Shown: one piece after another, positions 1 through 6,374 of the stretch
How positions within the stretch are numbered: the first letter of the stretch is position 1
How the letters are laid out: each line of letters opens with the position of its first letter
Assembly: GCA_937876055.1 (NCBI GenBank)
Contig: CALEIW010000030.1
Coordinates: forward strand, 1 to 12,135
DNA length: 12,135 nucleotides
From: an uncultured euryarchaeote
GTDB lineage: Archaea; Thermoplasmatota; Poseidoniia; Poseidoniales; Thalassarchaeaceae
Direction of reading: 5' to 3'
Notes under the pieces: model-generated
The model's input: only the letters and a program-made list of their open reading frames with translations
Databases searched by the model: none
What the model was told of the DNA's origin: nothing
Program-made: the position numbers and the translations under genes

Positions 1-1079
1 CCTGGCAAAGGCCCCGTGACTGCTAGTCGGCCAAGCTTACAATTTCGTTTGCACCTATCTAGGTTAGTTTCAGTTACCAAGGCCATCTTAGAAACATCAA
101 CTCTGCCACTGGCCTGTATGGGTACAACCAAATCACCTAACTCAGGTTCAAGAAGGTTCAAACCCGCCTCTAGTCGGCCAGCCAATGAGTGGTTGAAAGC
201 AAGAGATTGTAGAGAATGTATTGTCAACAATTGTAGCGAAGGTGGTAATGCCCTAAACCCCTTGAGATAATTTTCAGGATTATCGATCAATGTTTCTAGA
301 ATTCTCTTTTCATACCCTAAGTGTCTGGGAGCCTGTTCTAGACATGCTGATGGATCTTTGTTATCCAACCACATTTTGCGAAAAGCGCTTACTTCCTCTG
401 TCATTCTAGTCCCTGGCATACCGAGATAAAGGTCTACTGCCCTCTCATAATCACCCTCTATGACCGCTCTACCAACCTTAGGAGTGACAGGTCTAGTTGC
501 CCCAAATCTTTGGGGTCCAATCCAATTTGGAAAGGCATCATCACCTAGCCTTTGAGCCATACCTTCTCTAATTTCTAAGACTCTTCTCATCGCTTCTTTG
601 GCATCAAGAGGAGAGCCATCAGCATCACAACATCCACGCACTGTGATAGTGAAGCGATTTCCATCGTGGTCACTCATGCCCACCTTCTGGTGAGTGCGTC
701 CTAAGATTTCCAATTCAGTATCAGGGATTTCGACTGATTCAACCTTATGCCTTGGCGCGTCGATAACCAATAATTGGGTTGTTACAGCCCTTTTATCCTT
801 AAGTCCGGATGAGAAAATTCTCTTTCGACTAATTCCACAAGCTCCGGCCAACCTTCGCAGGTAACGATTGGTTTCCCAGTTGTGGAGCGTTGCCCTTACA
901 ACTGTAAATCGACCCTTTTTGTCTAGGGCAGGAGTACGAGATACTTCCTCTACTCTAAAGTCCTCAATTCGTACCTTCAGTAGCCCGCCAATACCTGGGC
1001 CATCATGGGCCCAACGGTCTAGACCTAGATACCTCTCAATATCCTCAGCGTTGCCTAAATCAAATGTGGCTTTAGCCAA
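1..1079 (-). CDS. truD: tRNA pseudouridine synthase TruD (partial, C-terminus off the left edge)
   Basis: Converts a uridine of tRNA (U13 in characterised members) to pseudouridine in the cytoplasm. Reading the minus strand from a TTG at 1079 gives an open frame of about 359 codons to the window edge. Family hallmarks are visible: FRVEEV near residues 41-46, the catalytic motif GLKDKRAVTTQ at about residues 92-102 with D95 as the expected nucleophile, and IGPQRFGATRP further on, matching the conserved 'QRFG..RP' block. The TTG start is chosen because no ATG lies in frame near the N-terminus and a GGTGA stretch sits 4 nt upstream. The gene begins 13 nt after the rpoL stop, so both are probably co-transcribed. 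The N-terminal extension before FRVEEV and the long middle part fit archaeal/eukaryotic (Pus7-like) TruD. The C-terminus is outside the window. Confidence 0.93.
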   Translation of the reverse strand, partial: MAKATFDLGNAEDIERYLGLDRWAHDGPGIGGLLKVRIEDFRVEEVSRTPALDKKGRFTVVRATLHNWETNRYLRRLAGACGISRKRIFSSGLKDKRAVTTQLLVIDAPRHKVESVEIPDTELEILGRTHQKVGMSDHDGNRFTITVRGCCDADGSPLDAKEAMRRVLEIREGMAQRLGDDAFPNWIGPQRFGATRPVTPKVGRAVIEGDYERAVDLYLGMPGTRMTEEVSAFRKMWLDNKDPSACLEQAPRHLGYEKRILETLIDNPENYLKGFRALPPSLQLLTIHSLQSLAFNHSLAGRLEAGLNLLEPELGDLVVPIQASGRVDVSKMALVTETNLDRCKRNCKLGRLAVTGPLP

Positions 1080-1092
1080 AATTTCACCGCCC

Positions 1093-1350
1093 TCAGAAGC
1101 TGAGGTCGGCAAACTCCTTCGCTATATCGGAACAAAGATCCTTCACAATCTTGTCCGCTTTGGCTCCTTTCTTGACTCTAACATAGAGTTCTGGTTCGTC
1201 AAGGTCAGGGTGCCCGGTGAAGAAATTCGCATACTCGACCTTGTCATTAGCGTTCAGGCGAGACCTGAACAATTGCAGTGTGGAGTGGTCCTCGCCAATC
1301 AGACGCAATCGGATTTCGGACCCTTCATTTTTGAGTACCTTCACTGGCAT
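1093..1350 (-). CDS. rpoL: DNA-directed RNA polymerase subunit L (Rpo11/RpoL)
   Basis: A small 85-aa subunit that dimerises with Rpo3 (RpoD) to form the archaeal equivalent of the bacterial alpha dimer, the assembly platform of RNA polymerase. The sequence shows the family pattern: a first beta strand (VKVLKNEGSEIRLRL), the GEDHSTLQLFRSRL segment, a central 'VEYANFFTGHPDLDEPELYVRV' core matching the conserved 'hP' and 'p.lyIrt' block, and a C-terminal helix. Length is normal for the family. The ATG at 1350 is the natural start. A purine-rich GGTGG lies about 12 nt upstream, too far to be a convincing ribosome site. Codons are richer in C/G-ending choices (TTC, GAC, AAG) than in the long neighbouring genes, as expected for a well-expressed gene. 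It heads a two-gene unit with truD and is divergent from the RND exporter. Confidence 0.93.
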   Translation of the reverse strand: MPVKVLKNEGSEIRLRLIGEDHSTLQLFRSRLNANDKVEYANFFTGHPDLDEPELYVRVKKGAKADKIVKDLCSDIAKEFADLSF

Positions 1351-1399
1351 GACGAGCGCGCCACCGGACCTTCCCTTTTGAGGCCTTTCATCAGATTGC

Positions 1400-1416
1400 T
1401 GGACCCTTAGGGTCCA
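1400..1416. promoter_or_regulatory. Perfect dyad in the rpoL / RND exporter divergent intergenic region
   Basis: TGGACCC, a 3-nt centre TTA, then GGGTCCA form a perfect 7-bp inverted repeat. It lies 50-66 bp upstream of rpoL and 32-48 bp upstream of the exporter ATG. An AT-rich stretch (about 1417-1438) next to it could supply TATA elements in both directions. On the minus strand a box at about 1428-1438 would place initiation near 1405, inside the dyad. It could be an operator, or a hairpin at the 5' end of the rpoL transcript. That it is a protein-binding site is inference from position and symmetry only. Confidence 0.35.
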
Positions 1417-1425
1417 ATTTACTGC

Positions 1426-1440
1426 TTGAATTATTTAGCC
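1426..1440 (+). promoter_or_regulatory. Possible TATA box for the RND exporter
   Basis: The AT-rich stretch TTGAATTATTTAGCC is centred about 26 bp upstream of the in-frame ATG at 1460. This is the usual archaeal TATA-to-start distance for a leaderless transcript. It therefore supports 1460 as an alternative to the ATG at 1448. No good ribosome binding site precedes either codon. The match to a consensus is only moderate. Confidence 0.35.
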
Positions 1441-1447
1441 GTTGGTG

Positions 1448-4006
1448 ATGGGAACGCTAATGATTGCAGACCCCGGACTAGAGATTCGGGTGGCCCAGGC
1501 CTTTGAAAAATCAGCCCCTGCAATAGTCGTAATCAGCATACTGCTAACCATTGTCACGGGCCTAGCTTTGAGCCCAATGCCAGAATTTCAAACAGATCTT
1601 GCTGCATTCGCTCCAGATTCAGATGCTGATGGAGCAAATGACAGAATGGAAGAGGTGATGCCACCCTCTCCACATCGAATTTATGTCCACATTGAACCAA
1701 CACAAGAAGGAGCAAATGTATTGGAAATGGGGGCTCTTCAGCAACTTCACTCGGATCTTGAAGCAATAAACTCTCTTTCCACCTCAAATGGGGATTTCAT
1801 AACTTCCCACATAAATGCGGCTCAAATTCTTCAAGTGGCTCTTGAGGAAAGAGATCAGGAAGGTCGGAATCTATCAGACTTCAATAATTGGGAAGAGTTG
1901 CTTGAAGCGGTCGTTGTAGATGAAGAATGTACAGATGCAATTGGCGAAGAAAGAGCGATTGCCACGGCTTCTTTTGCTAGATCCGTTATGCTTCACTCCG
2001 ATTTTGACTACGAACCGATTTGTGATTGGTTGGCAAATGGAGGTGAAGGTGATCCGACGCCAACAGCATCGAGCACAATGTGGGTTATCGAAATAGAAGG
2101 AGACTTAGATGCAGAAGATAGACTGCAAAAAGCGATACAACTACGAGAAGTGTTGGAAGAGAGGTCTCAAGCAGAAGGCTCTGCTTTGGATTATGGAGTA
2201 GTTTCAGACGACTTAGTTACCAATGATATTAACGAATCAACTTTGGATAATCTACTCTGGTTGCTTATCCTGTCTATCCTAGTGGTTGTCCTAGTCCTAG
2301 CACTTGCCTTCAGATCAATAATGATGGTGGCGGCTCCATTGCTTGGATTGACGGCCGCTTTGGTTTGGACATACGGCATTAGAGCACTTGCGGGATCAGA
2401 ATTTTCAATTCTAGAAGTTGCCGTTGCTCCTGTTGTCTTGGGTTTAGGTATCGATTATTCAATTCACTTACAACGCGCCTATGAGAAGGCACGGGAGACT
2501 TCTATTAGCCCCGCGCAGGCATGGGTACAATCATTTTCTATTCTAAGAATAGCACTTACACTATCTGTGATAACAACCGCATTTGCTTTCCTTGCTAATT
2601 TCCTATCTCCTTTACCTCCTCTGAAATCTTTCGGGTTGACATTGGCTTTGGGTGTTGTATCTGCCTTTGTTGCCAGCACAGTCACCGTGGGCGCCTTGCA
2701 CGTACTGGTTGAGAAAACTACAGGAGTCAGTGCCCGTAGGTCAATGGAATTACCCGGATTTACTACCATTGCTACTGAGTTTCAAAGAAGGCATACCGCA
2801 CTAATTCTACTAGCAGTAGCAGGACTTACACTTTCATCGGTTGTAGTTTCTGTTGGGCAGTTAGATACTAAATTCGAGTTGACCGACTTTTTAGGTGAGG
2901 AAATGGAAGTAATCGAAGTTAGAAACTCGATGTATGAATCATATGACGTTGAGGCTTTGAAATCGGTTGACATACTTATTGAACCATCTCCTGGAATGGA
3001 AGCACTTACTGGTGAAAGAGACCTTCTTAGGGAGTTAAATCGACTAGATGAGGATTTGGCATGGACAACAAATGTTGTAACGCCAGAGGGTACATCTAGA
3101 CCCTCTTATGATGGATTATACCCGATTTTAAGGGATGCAATAGAGACCGATGAAAACTTTGGAGAGATGCATAACTTAGGTGTCTTCGACGGTGCTGTTG
3201 ATGTAACCGGAGAATTTTCAGAAGGTGATTTGGCTTCAGCTGTAGGCTATCTACTAGCAAACGAAACAATTGGCGAACCAATACGGGGCCAAACATGGGG
3301 AGAAAGAACAGCAAATTATGTTGCATTAACCGATGATGGTAACGCCCTTAGGTATCTCAGGATGCGAATAGATGTTACCGCTGGAAATAGTGAGGAATCT
3401 TCTGGATTGGCTAATCAATTCAAGGATTTTGAAAATAGTTTAGAAGAGGCTACAGGAGCCCGAGTTCATCTGAGTGGAGACCTGATTCTTGTCCATAATG
3501 TCCTGTCAGGTCTAGTAATTTCTCAAGTTGAATCTACTGCTTTCAGCCTAGCAGTATCCCTATTTGTATTAGTGGCCCTGACACGAAGGTTTGGACCTTC
3601 AATGGTGGTAATTCTGCCCGTCGGGTTAGCCGGAACTTGGGTTGTTGGAGCGATGGCTGTTTTAGGTATCAATTGGAACGTGTTGACAGTGATGATTACC
3701 GCTCTGACAATCGGCCTAGGTATTGATTATTCCATACATGTTTGGAGGAAATTTGAGGCAAATAGAGAATCGGGGATGGGGACTTGGGCATCAATGAGAG
3801 ACATGTATGCTACAACGGGTTCGGCCTTGATTATGTCAGCAGGTACCACCATCTGTGGATTCATGGTGCTAATTCTATCTCCGGTACCTGTCATCAAGGA
3901 CTTCGGGCTAGTGAGTTCGATTTCTGTCGCCTTTTCATTAATACTAGCGTTAATGGTCCTCCCAGGACTTCTGGCCGCAGAAGTTCGAAGATCAAATCTA
4001 GATTGA
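1448..4006 (+). CDS. RND-superfamily exporter, HAE3/MMPL type (predicted exporter of the COG1033 kind)
   Basis: A proton-driven membrane transporter of the RND superfamily; substrate unknown, with lipids or hydrophobic molecules typical for HAE3/MMPL relatives. The 852-aa protein has the classic duplicated plan. A first membrane helix (about residues 23-43) is followed by a roughly 220-residue external domain and five helices (about 266-440). Then the same arrangement repeats: a helix near 452-472, an external domain to about 690, and five helices to about 845. Each half carries the diagnostic GLGIDYSIH motif in its fourth helix (residues 332-340 and 756-764), whose Asp-Tyr is conserved in the family. 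Both halves are complete, so it can act without a split partner. Start: TTG 1442, GTG 1445, ATG 1448 and ATG 1460 are all in frame; 1448 is used, and 1460 is possible if the mRNA is leaderless. It stands alone, divergent from rpoL and convergent with the next gene after 7 bp. No membrane-fusion or outer-membrane partner is present. Confidence 0.92.
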   Translation: MGTLMIADPGLEIRVAQAFEKSAPAIVVISILLTIVTGLALSPMPEFQTDLAAFAPDSDADGANDRMEEVMPPSPHRIYVHIEPTQEGANVLEMGALQQLHSDLEAINSLSTSNGDFITSHINAAQILQVALEERDQEGRNLSDFNNWEELLEAVVVDEECTDAIGEERAIATASFARSVMLHSDFDYEPICDWLANGGEGDPTPTASSTMWVIEIEGDLDAEDRLQKAIQLREVLEERSQAEGSALDYGVVSDDLVTNDINESTLDNLLWLLILSILVVVLVLALAFRSIMMVAAPLLGLTAALVWTYGIRALAGSEFSILEVAVAPVVLGLGIDYSIHLQRAYEKARETSISPAQAWVQSFSILRIALTLSVITTAFAFLANFLSPLPPLKSFGLTLALGVVSAFVASTVTVGALHVLVEKTTGVSARRSMELPGFTTIATEFQRRHTALILLAVAGLTLSSVVVSVGQLDTKFELTDFLGEEMEVIEVRNSMYESYDVEALKSVDILIEPSPGMEALTGERDLLRELNRLDEDLAWTTNVVTPEGTSRPSYDGLYPILRDAIETDENFGEMHNLGVFDGAVDVTGEFSEGDLASAVGYLLANETIGEPIRGQTWGERTANYVALTDDGNALRYLRMRIDVTAGNSEESSGLANQFKDFENSLEEATGARVHLSGDLILVHNVLSGLVISQVESTAFSLAVSLFVLVALTRRFGPSMVVILPVGLAGTWVVGAMAVLGINWNVLTVMITALTIGLGIDYSIHVWRKFEANRESGMGTWASMRDMYATTGSALIMSAGTTICGFMVLILSPVPVIKDFGLVSSISVAFSLILALMVLPGLLAAEVRRSNLD

Positions 4007-4013
4007 AGGGTTT

Positions 4014-4673
4014 TCATTCTGCGGCTTTGTCAATGGCAGAGGAAACCCTTTGCATATCCAAACCTTGTTCTCTTGCAACAAGTGCTAGAGCCATCCAAAG
4101 AGTAACAGGGCCTAATGCTCGTCTTTTTCGTTGAGCCCGCCTAACCACCTCATTATTTTCTAAACCAGATTGTGATGCTATTAATTCGATTAGAGTTGGG
4201 ATACTACCCTCTGCACGATCAATTGGTATCGATGAATTAGAAGATTCTGAGTGGGGATTTTTACTCGACCTACCGACCTTTGGACTGGAGAAGTTTTGTC
4301 CATTTTTTGTTTCATTGTTTTTCTCTTCTCTAGTACTAACCTTAGGTTGAGAAAAATCCGAGGTTGAATCCTTACTCTCTTCTTTGGCTGAGGTTATGTA
4401 AGGAGGAGGTGATAACATCCTTCGAGTCATTGGCCTCCAGCCTAAACCTGGAATTTCTAATTTGACCCCCTCAACTAGGTGCAAAGTCTCACCTTTCAGA
4501 GAAATCCAACCAGAGTCTGTAAGTGCCTCCACTACACTTTGGGATTCTTCAGGGGAAAACCACTGCATTTCCAGAGACCATAGACGAACAACATCCGCTT
4601 TGTTGATTTCTTGAGGTTCTAAGCCATCAAAAATTGTGAAGAGTATGCGAGATATATCGGTCTGCTCACTCAT
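4014..4673 (-). CDS. DUF2240-like archaeal protein of unknown function
   Basis: A 219-aa soluble protein resembling the archaea-specific DUF2240 family; no function is established. The N-terminal part (about residues 5-75) reads like a small helical/winged-helix fold with the family-like phrase 'MQWFSPEESQSVVEAL...GWISLKGETLHL'. The middle (about 90-150) is a Ser/Lys/Glu/Asn-rich, probably disordered linker. The C-terminal part (about 155-215, 'IPTLIELIASQSGLENNEVVRRAQRK' in pieces, then 'ALALVAREQGLDM') matches the conserved tail seen in haloarchaeal DUF2240 proteins. The frame is open further upstream to 4799, but that extension reads into the 4771-4800 inverted repeat and looks non-coding. 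The ATG at 4673 is preferred, with a purine stretch (GGAAGAAGAG) just upstream. The family call is from memory of its pattern, not from a search. Confidence 0.7.
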   Translation of the reverse strand: MSEQTDISRILFTIFDGLEPQEINKADVVRLWSLEMQWFSPEESQSVVEALTDSGWISLKGETLHLVEGVKLEIPGLGWRPMTRRMLSPPPYITSAKEESKDSTSDFSQPKVSTREEKNNETKNGQNFSSPKVGRSSKNPHSESSNSSIPIDRAEGSIPTLIELIASQSGLENNEVVRRAQRKRRALGPVTLWMALALVAREQGLDMQRVSSAIDKAAE

Positions 4674-4758
4674 GCTCTTCTTCCACACTCCGGCAGTTGT
4701 CTCGCTTGAGGCTTGCGTGATTGGGATTTGGCAATTTTGAGAACTTGTAATCATTCGG

Positions 4759-4767
4759 TTGAATAAG
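4759..4767 (+). promoter_or_regulatory. Possible TATA box of the HEAT-repeat/helicase gene cluster
   Basis: TTGAATAAG is the most AT-rich element in the upstream region. It is centred about 30 bp before the ATG at 4793, consistent with an archaeal TATA box feeding a leaderless or very short-leader transcript. There is no recognisable ribosome binding site before the ATG; the intervening bases are a GC-rich inverted repeat instead. Support is by position and composition only. Confidence 0.35.
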
Positions 4768-4770
4768 CAC

Positions 4771-4800
4771 CGTGCTTTCGGGCCCCCCCGAAATGGCACG
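4771..4800. promoter_or_regulatory. Strong inverted repeat that contains the start codon of the HEAT-repeat gene
   Basis: Outer arms CGTGC (4771-4775) and GCACG (4796-4800) enclose inner arms TTTCGGG (4776-4782) and CCCGAAA (4787-4793), with a CCCC centre. The whole makes a 12-bp stem, interrupted only by a 2-nt bulge that is the T and G of the ATG at 4793-4795. If transcription starts upstream of 4771, this would hide the start codon in an RNA hairpin. If the mRNA is leaderless, the symmetry would act at DNA level over the initiation site. The base pairing is seen directly; the regulatory role is inference. Confidence 0.5.
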
Positions 4801-6097
4801 TGACTACATCGCTCGGGACCCCAAAACTGGACGTCCGATCAATCAAAGACGCGCTGTAAAGCAAGTAGATATCCGTTCGATGTTGCCGACTTCTGGTGTA
4901 TGGGAACGTATTCCTCGAAGAGACATTGTCCCACTGGCATCTGGTCAAGTAAAGATGGTAGAAATACCACGTTCAGAAGGAGGAGGTTTGGCTAGGCGTA
5001 TAGACGGTATTCTAGCACTTAATCGAGTCCTTCCTGCTATGGTAAATGACGCACATACTGCACTGTGTGAAGCATTAGATGATGATGAAGGAGTTATCCG
5101 CATAGCCGGACTGAAAGCCATGCCTTCATTTGCTATCAAGAAACATGATGATTTATTCATGTATCTTTCAGATAGATTACTTGAAGAAAATGAACATGTG
5201 AGGAAGGCCGCTAGAGAATGTTTGAGAAAGGTAGCACCAATTTTCCCCTCTGGTTGTGAAGAAATACTTAGACGGGAATTAAGACATGAAACTAAACAAC
5301 ACAGAGACGATGCTTTTGCAACTCTCAAAGACACCTCACAAAACTGGGCAGAAACAGGCTGTTTGCACATAGATGAGTTGATTCGTGAAGAAGATGTAGA
5401 TTTACGACGGAGGGGTGCGAAAATTCTTCGGACAATTACTGCGAAAGGAGGCGCTACAGGCTGGGATCTCATCTCTTGGTCTTTACAGGACGAGGATGCA
5501 CAAGTTCGTCGATCCGCTTCAGCATGCCTACCTAAACTGGCAAATGTGGAATCTAGAGTTGCGACGATATTCGTTGAGGCATCGATGTTTGACGAGGATT
5601 CTGGAGTGAAGAAGAACATCATCAGGACTCTGAAAACTCTTGATATGGAAAATCCAAGGGTCGCCCAATTGATACAAGATGGAGCTAGGGACAGAGATCC
5701 TGCTCTCCGTAAAGCCTGTATTGATCAATTATCAATTATTTTAACAGGGGATAAATTGAGAGAAGTAGCAGCAGAATTACTTCGTCAAGAAACTCGACCT
5801 GACCTTAGGACTAGACTTGAAAGACTCTCCCGAGACGTTGATTGGGAGGGTACAGAAGACGAGAAAAATCGAGCACTAGCACCACTCGACAAAGTTCCGG
5901 AGGAGTTCTCCGAGATGCAATTACCTGAAATTGATGGATTAAAGCCGATTCCTGAAGAATTAACAGAGAAAGAAGCAGTCTCAACAACAGAGAAGGCAGT
6001 CCCACCACGTAGTGGTGAGGTAGAGGCCATCCGTGAAGGTCATAAAGAGGAGTTAGGTCGGCGGGCCGCGAGGAAACAAGATGAGCGAGACTTTTGA
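4793..6097 (+). CDS. HEAT-repeat protein, function unknown
   Basis: A 434-aa soluble protein made largely of alpha-helical HEAT-like repeats, which usually serve as protein or nucleic-acid binding scaffolds. A basic N-terminal segment (about 1-70) precedes six recognisable repeat units. Their helix-B signatures are near residues 101-112 (VIRIAGLKAMPS), 135-149 (EHVRKAARECLRKVA), 203-215 (DLRRRGAKILRTI), 236-250, 271-283 and 303-317. The last about 80 residues (350-434) are highly charged, rich in Glu, Pro and Lys, probably disordered. No catalytic motif is seen, and the phycobilin-lyase HEAT families are not suggested by any neighbour. The ATG at 4793 is chosen over the GTG at 4772, which lies inside the inverted repeat and adds only seven odd residues. 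Its 3' end overlaps the next gene by 17 nt, indicating co-translation with the 94-aa protein and the helicase. I do not recognise a specific family. Confidence 0.85.
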   Translation: MARDYIARDPKTGRPINQRRAVKQVDIRSMLPTSGVWERIPRRDIVPLASGQVKMVEIPRSEGGGLARRIDGILALNRVLPAMVNDAHTALCEALDDDEGVIRIAGLKAMPSFAIKKHDDLFMYLSDRLLEENEHVRKAARECLRKVAPIFPSGCEEILRRELRHETKQHRDDAFATLKDTSQNWAETGCLHIDELIREEDVDLRRRGAKILRTITAKGGATGWDLISWSLQDEDAQVRRSASACLPKLANVESRVATIFVEASMFDEDSGVKKNIIRTLKTLDMENPRVAQLIQDGARDRDPALRKACIDQLSIILTGDKLREVAAELLRQETRPDLRTRLERLSRDVDWEGTEDEKNRALAPLDKVPEEFSEMQLPEIDGLKPIPEELTEKEAVSTTEKAVPPRSGEVEAIREGHKEELGRRAARKQDERDF

Positions 6098-6365
6098 CGA
6101 GAAGCTCGAACAATTCGAGCGACTCTGGGACGGCGTGACGCCGAAGGGGATTAATCGTACCAAGTCCCTAAAGTTCCGCCAGTACATGCGCCAACACGTA
6201 CTACAGAAGTACCACAAGAGGCGTAAGGAACAATTCTCGAGTGCTGATAAAGGTCATTACAACCACAGCTTCTCGAGTAAGGATCAGTTTCTCACTAAGG
6301 AGAACTGCCGTAAGTACTGGATGGGAGAACTTCAGAAGGAGATTAGCGATTCCGAATCCTTCTGA
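6081..6365 (+). CDS. Small basic protein of unknown function (94 aa)
   Basis: I do not recognise this protein. It has 94 residues, is rich in Lys, Arg, Gln and aromatic residues, and has a dense basic patch around residues 32-49 (FRQYMRQH...QKYHKRRKEQ). It has a single Cys, no membrane segment and no signal peptide. It starts inside the last 17 nt of the HEAT gene and ends 9 nt before the helicase start, so all three appear to be one transcription unit. Codon choice differs strongly from its neighbours: all Tyr are TAC, all but one Lys are AAG and most Phe are TTC, as in highly expressed genes. This supports it being a real, well-translated protein rather than a chance frame. Nucleic-acid or ribosome association is a guess from its charge and its neighbours. 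Confidence 0.8.
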   Translation: MSETFDEKLEQFERLWDGVTPKGINRTKSLKFRQYMRQHVLQKYHKRRKEQFSSADKGHYNHSFSSKDQFLTKENCRKYWMGELQKEISDSESF

Positions 6366-6374
6366 GGCGATTAA

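Noticed and set aside
16..270. 84-codon open frame on the plus strand at the left edge
   Set aside because: It is antisense to truD, whose frame is continuous and conserved through this region.
868..1410. 180-codon open frame on the plus strand
   Set aside because: It lies antisense to rpoL and the start of truD, both of which show clear family motifs; the plus-strand product has no recognisable pattern.
4674..4799. Upstream extension of the DUF2240-like gene to 4799
   Set aside because: The added 42 residues are unrelated to the family and begin inside the inverted repeat that overlaps the divergent gene's start.
4945..5622. 225-codon minus-strand open frame
   Set aside because: It is the mirror of the HEAT-repeat gene; its Ser-rich composition is typical of antisense reading.
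6003..6017. CACCAC-GTA-GTGGTG inverted repeat in the HEAT gene
   Set aside because: It has 6-bp arms within the low-complexity coding tail, with no promoter or gene boundary nearby; it is probably chance.
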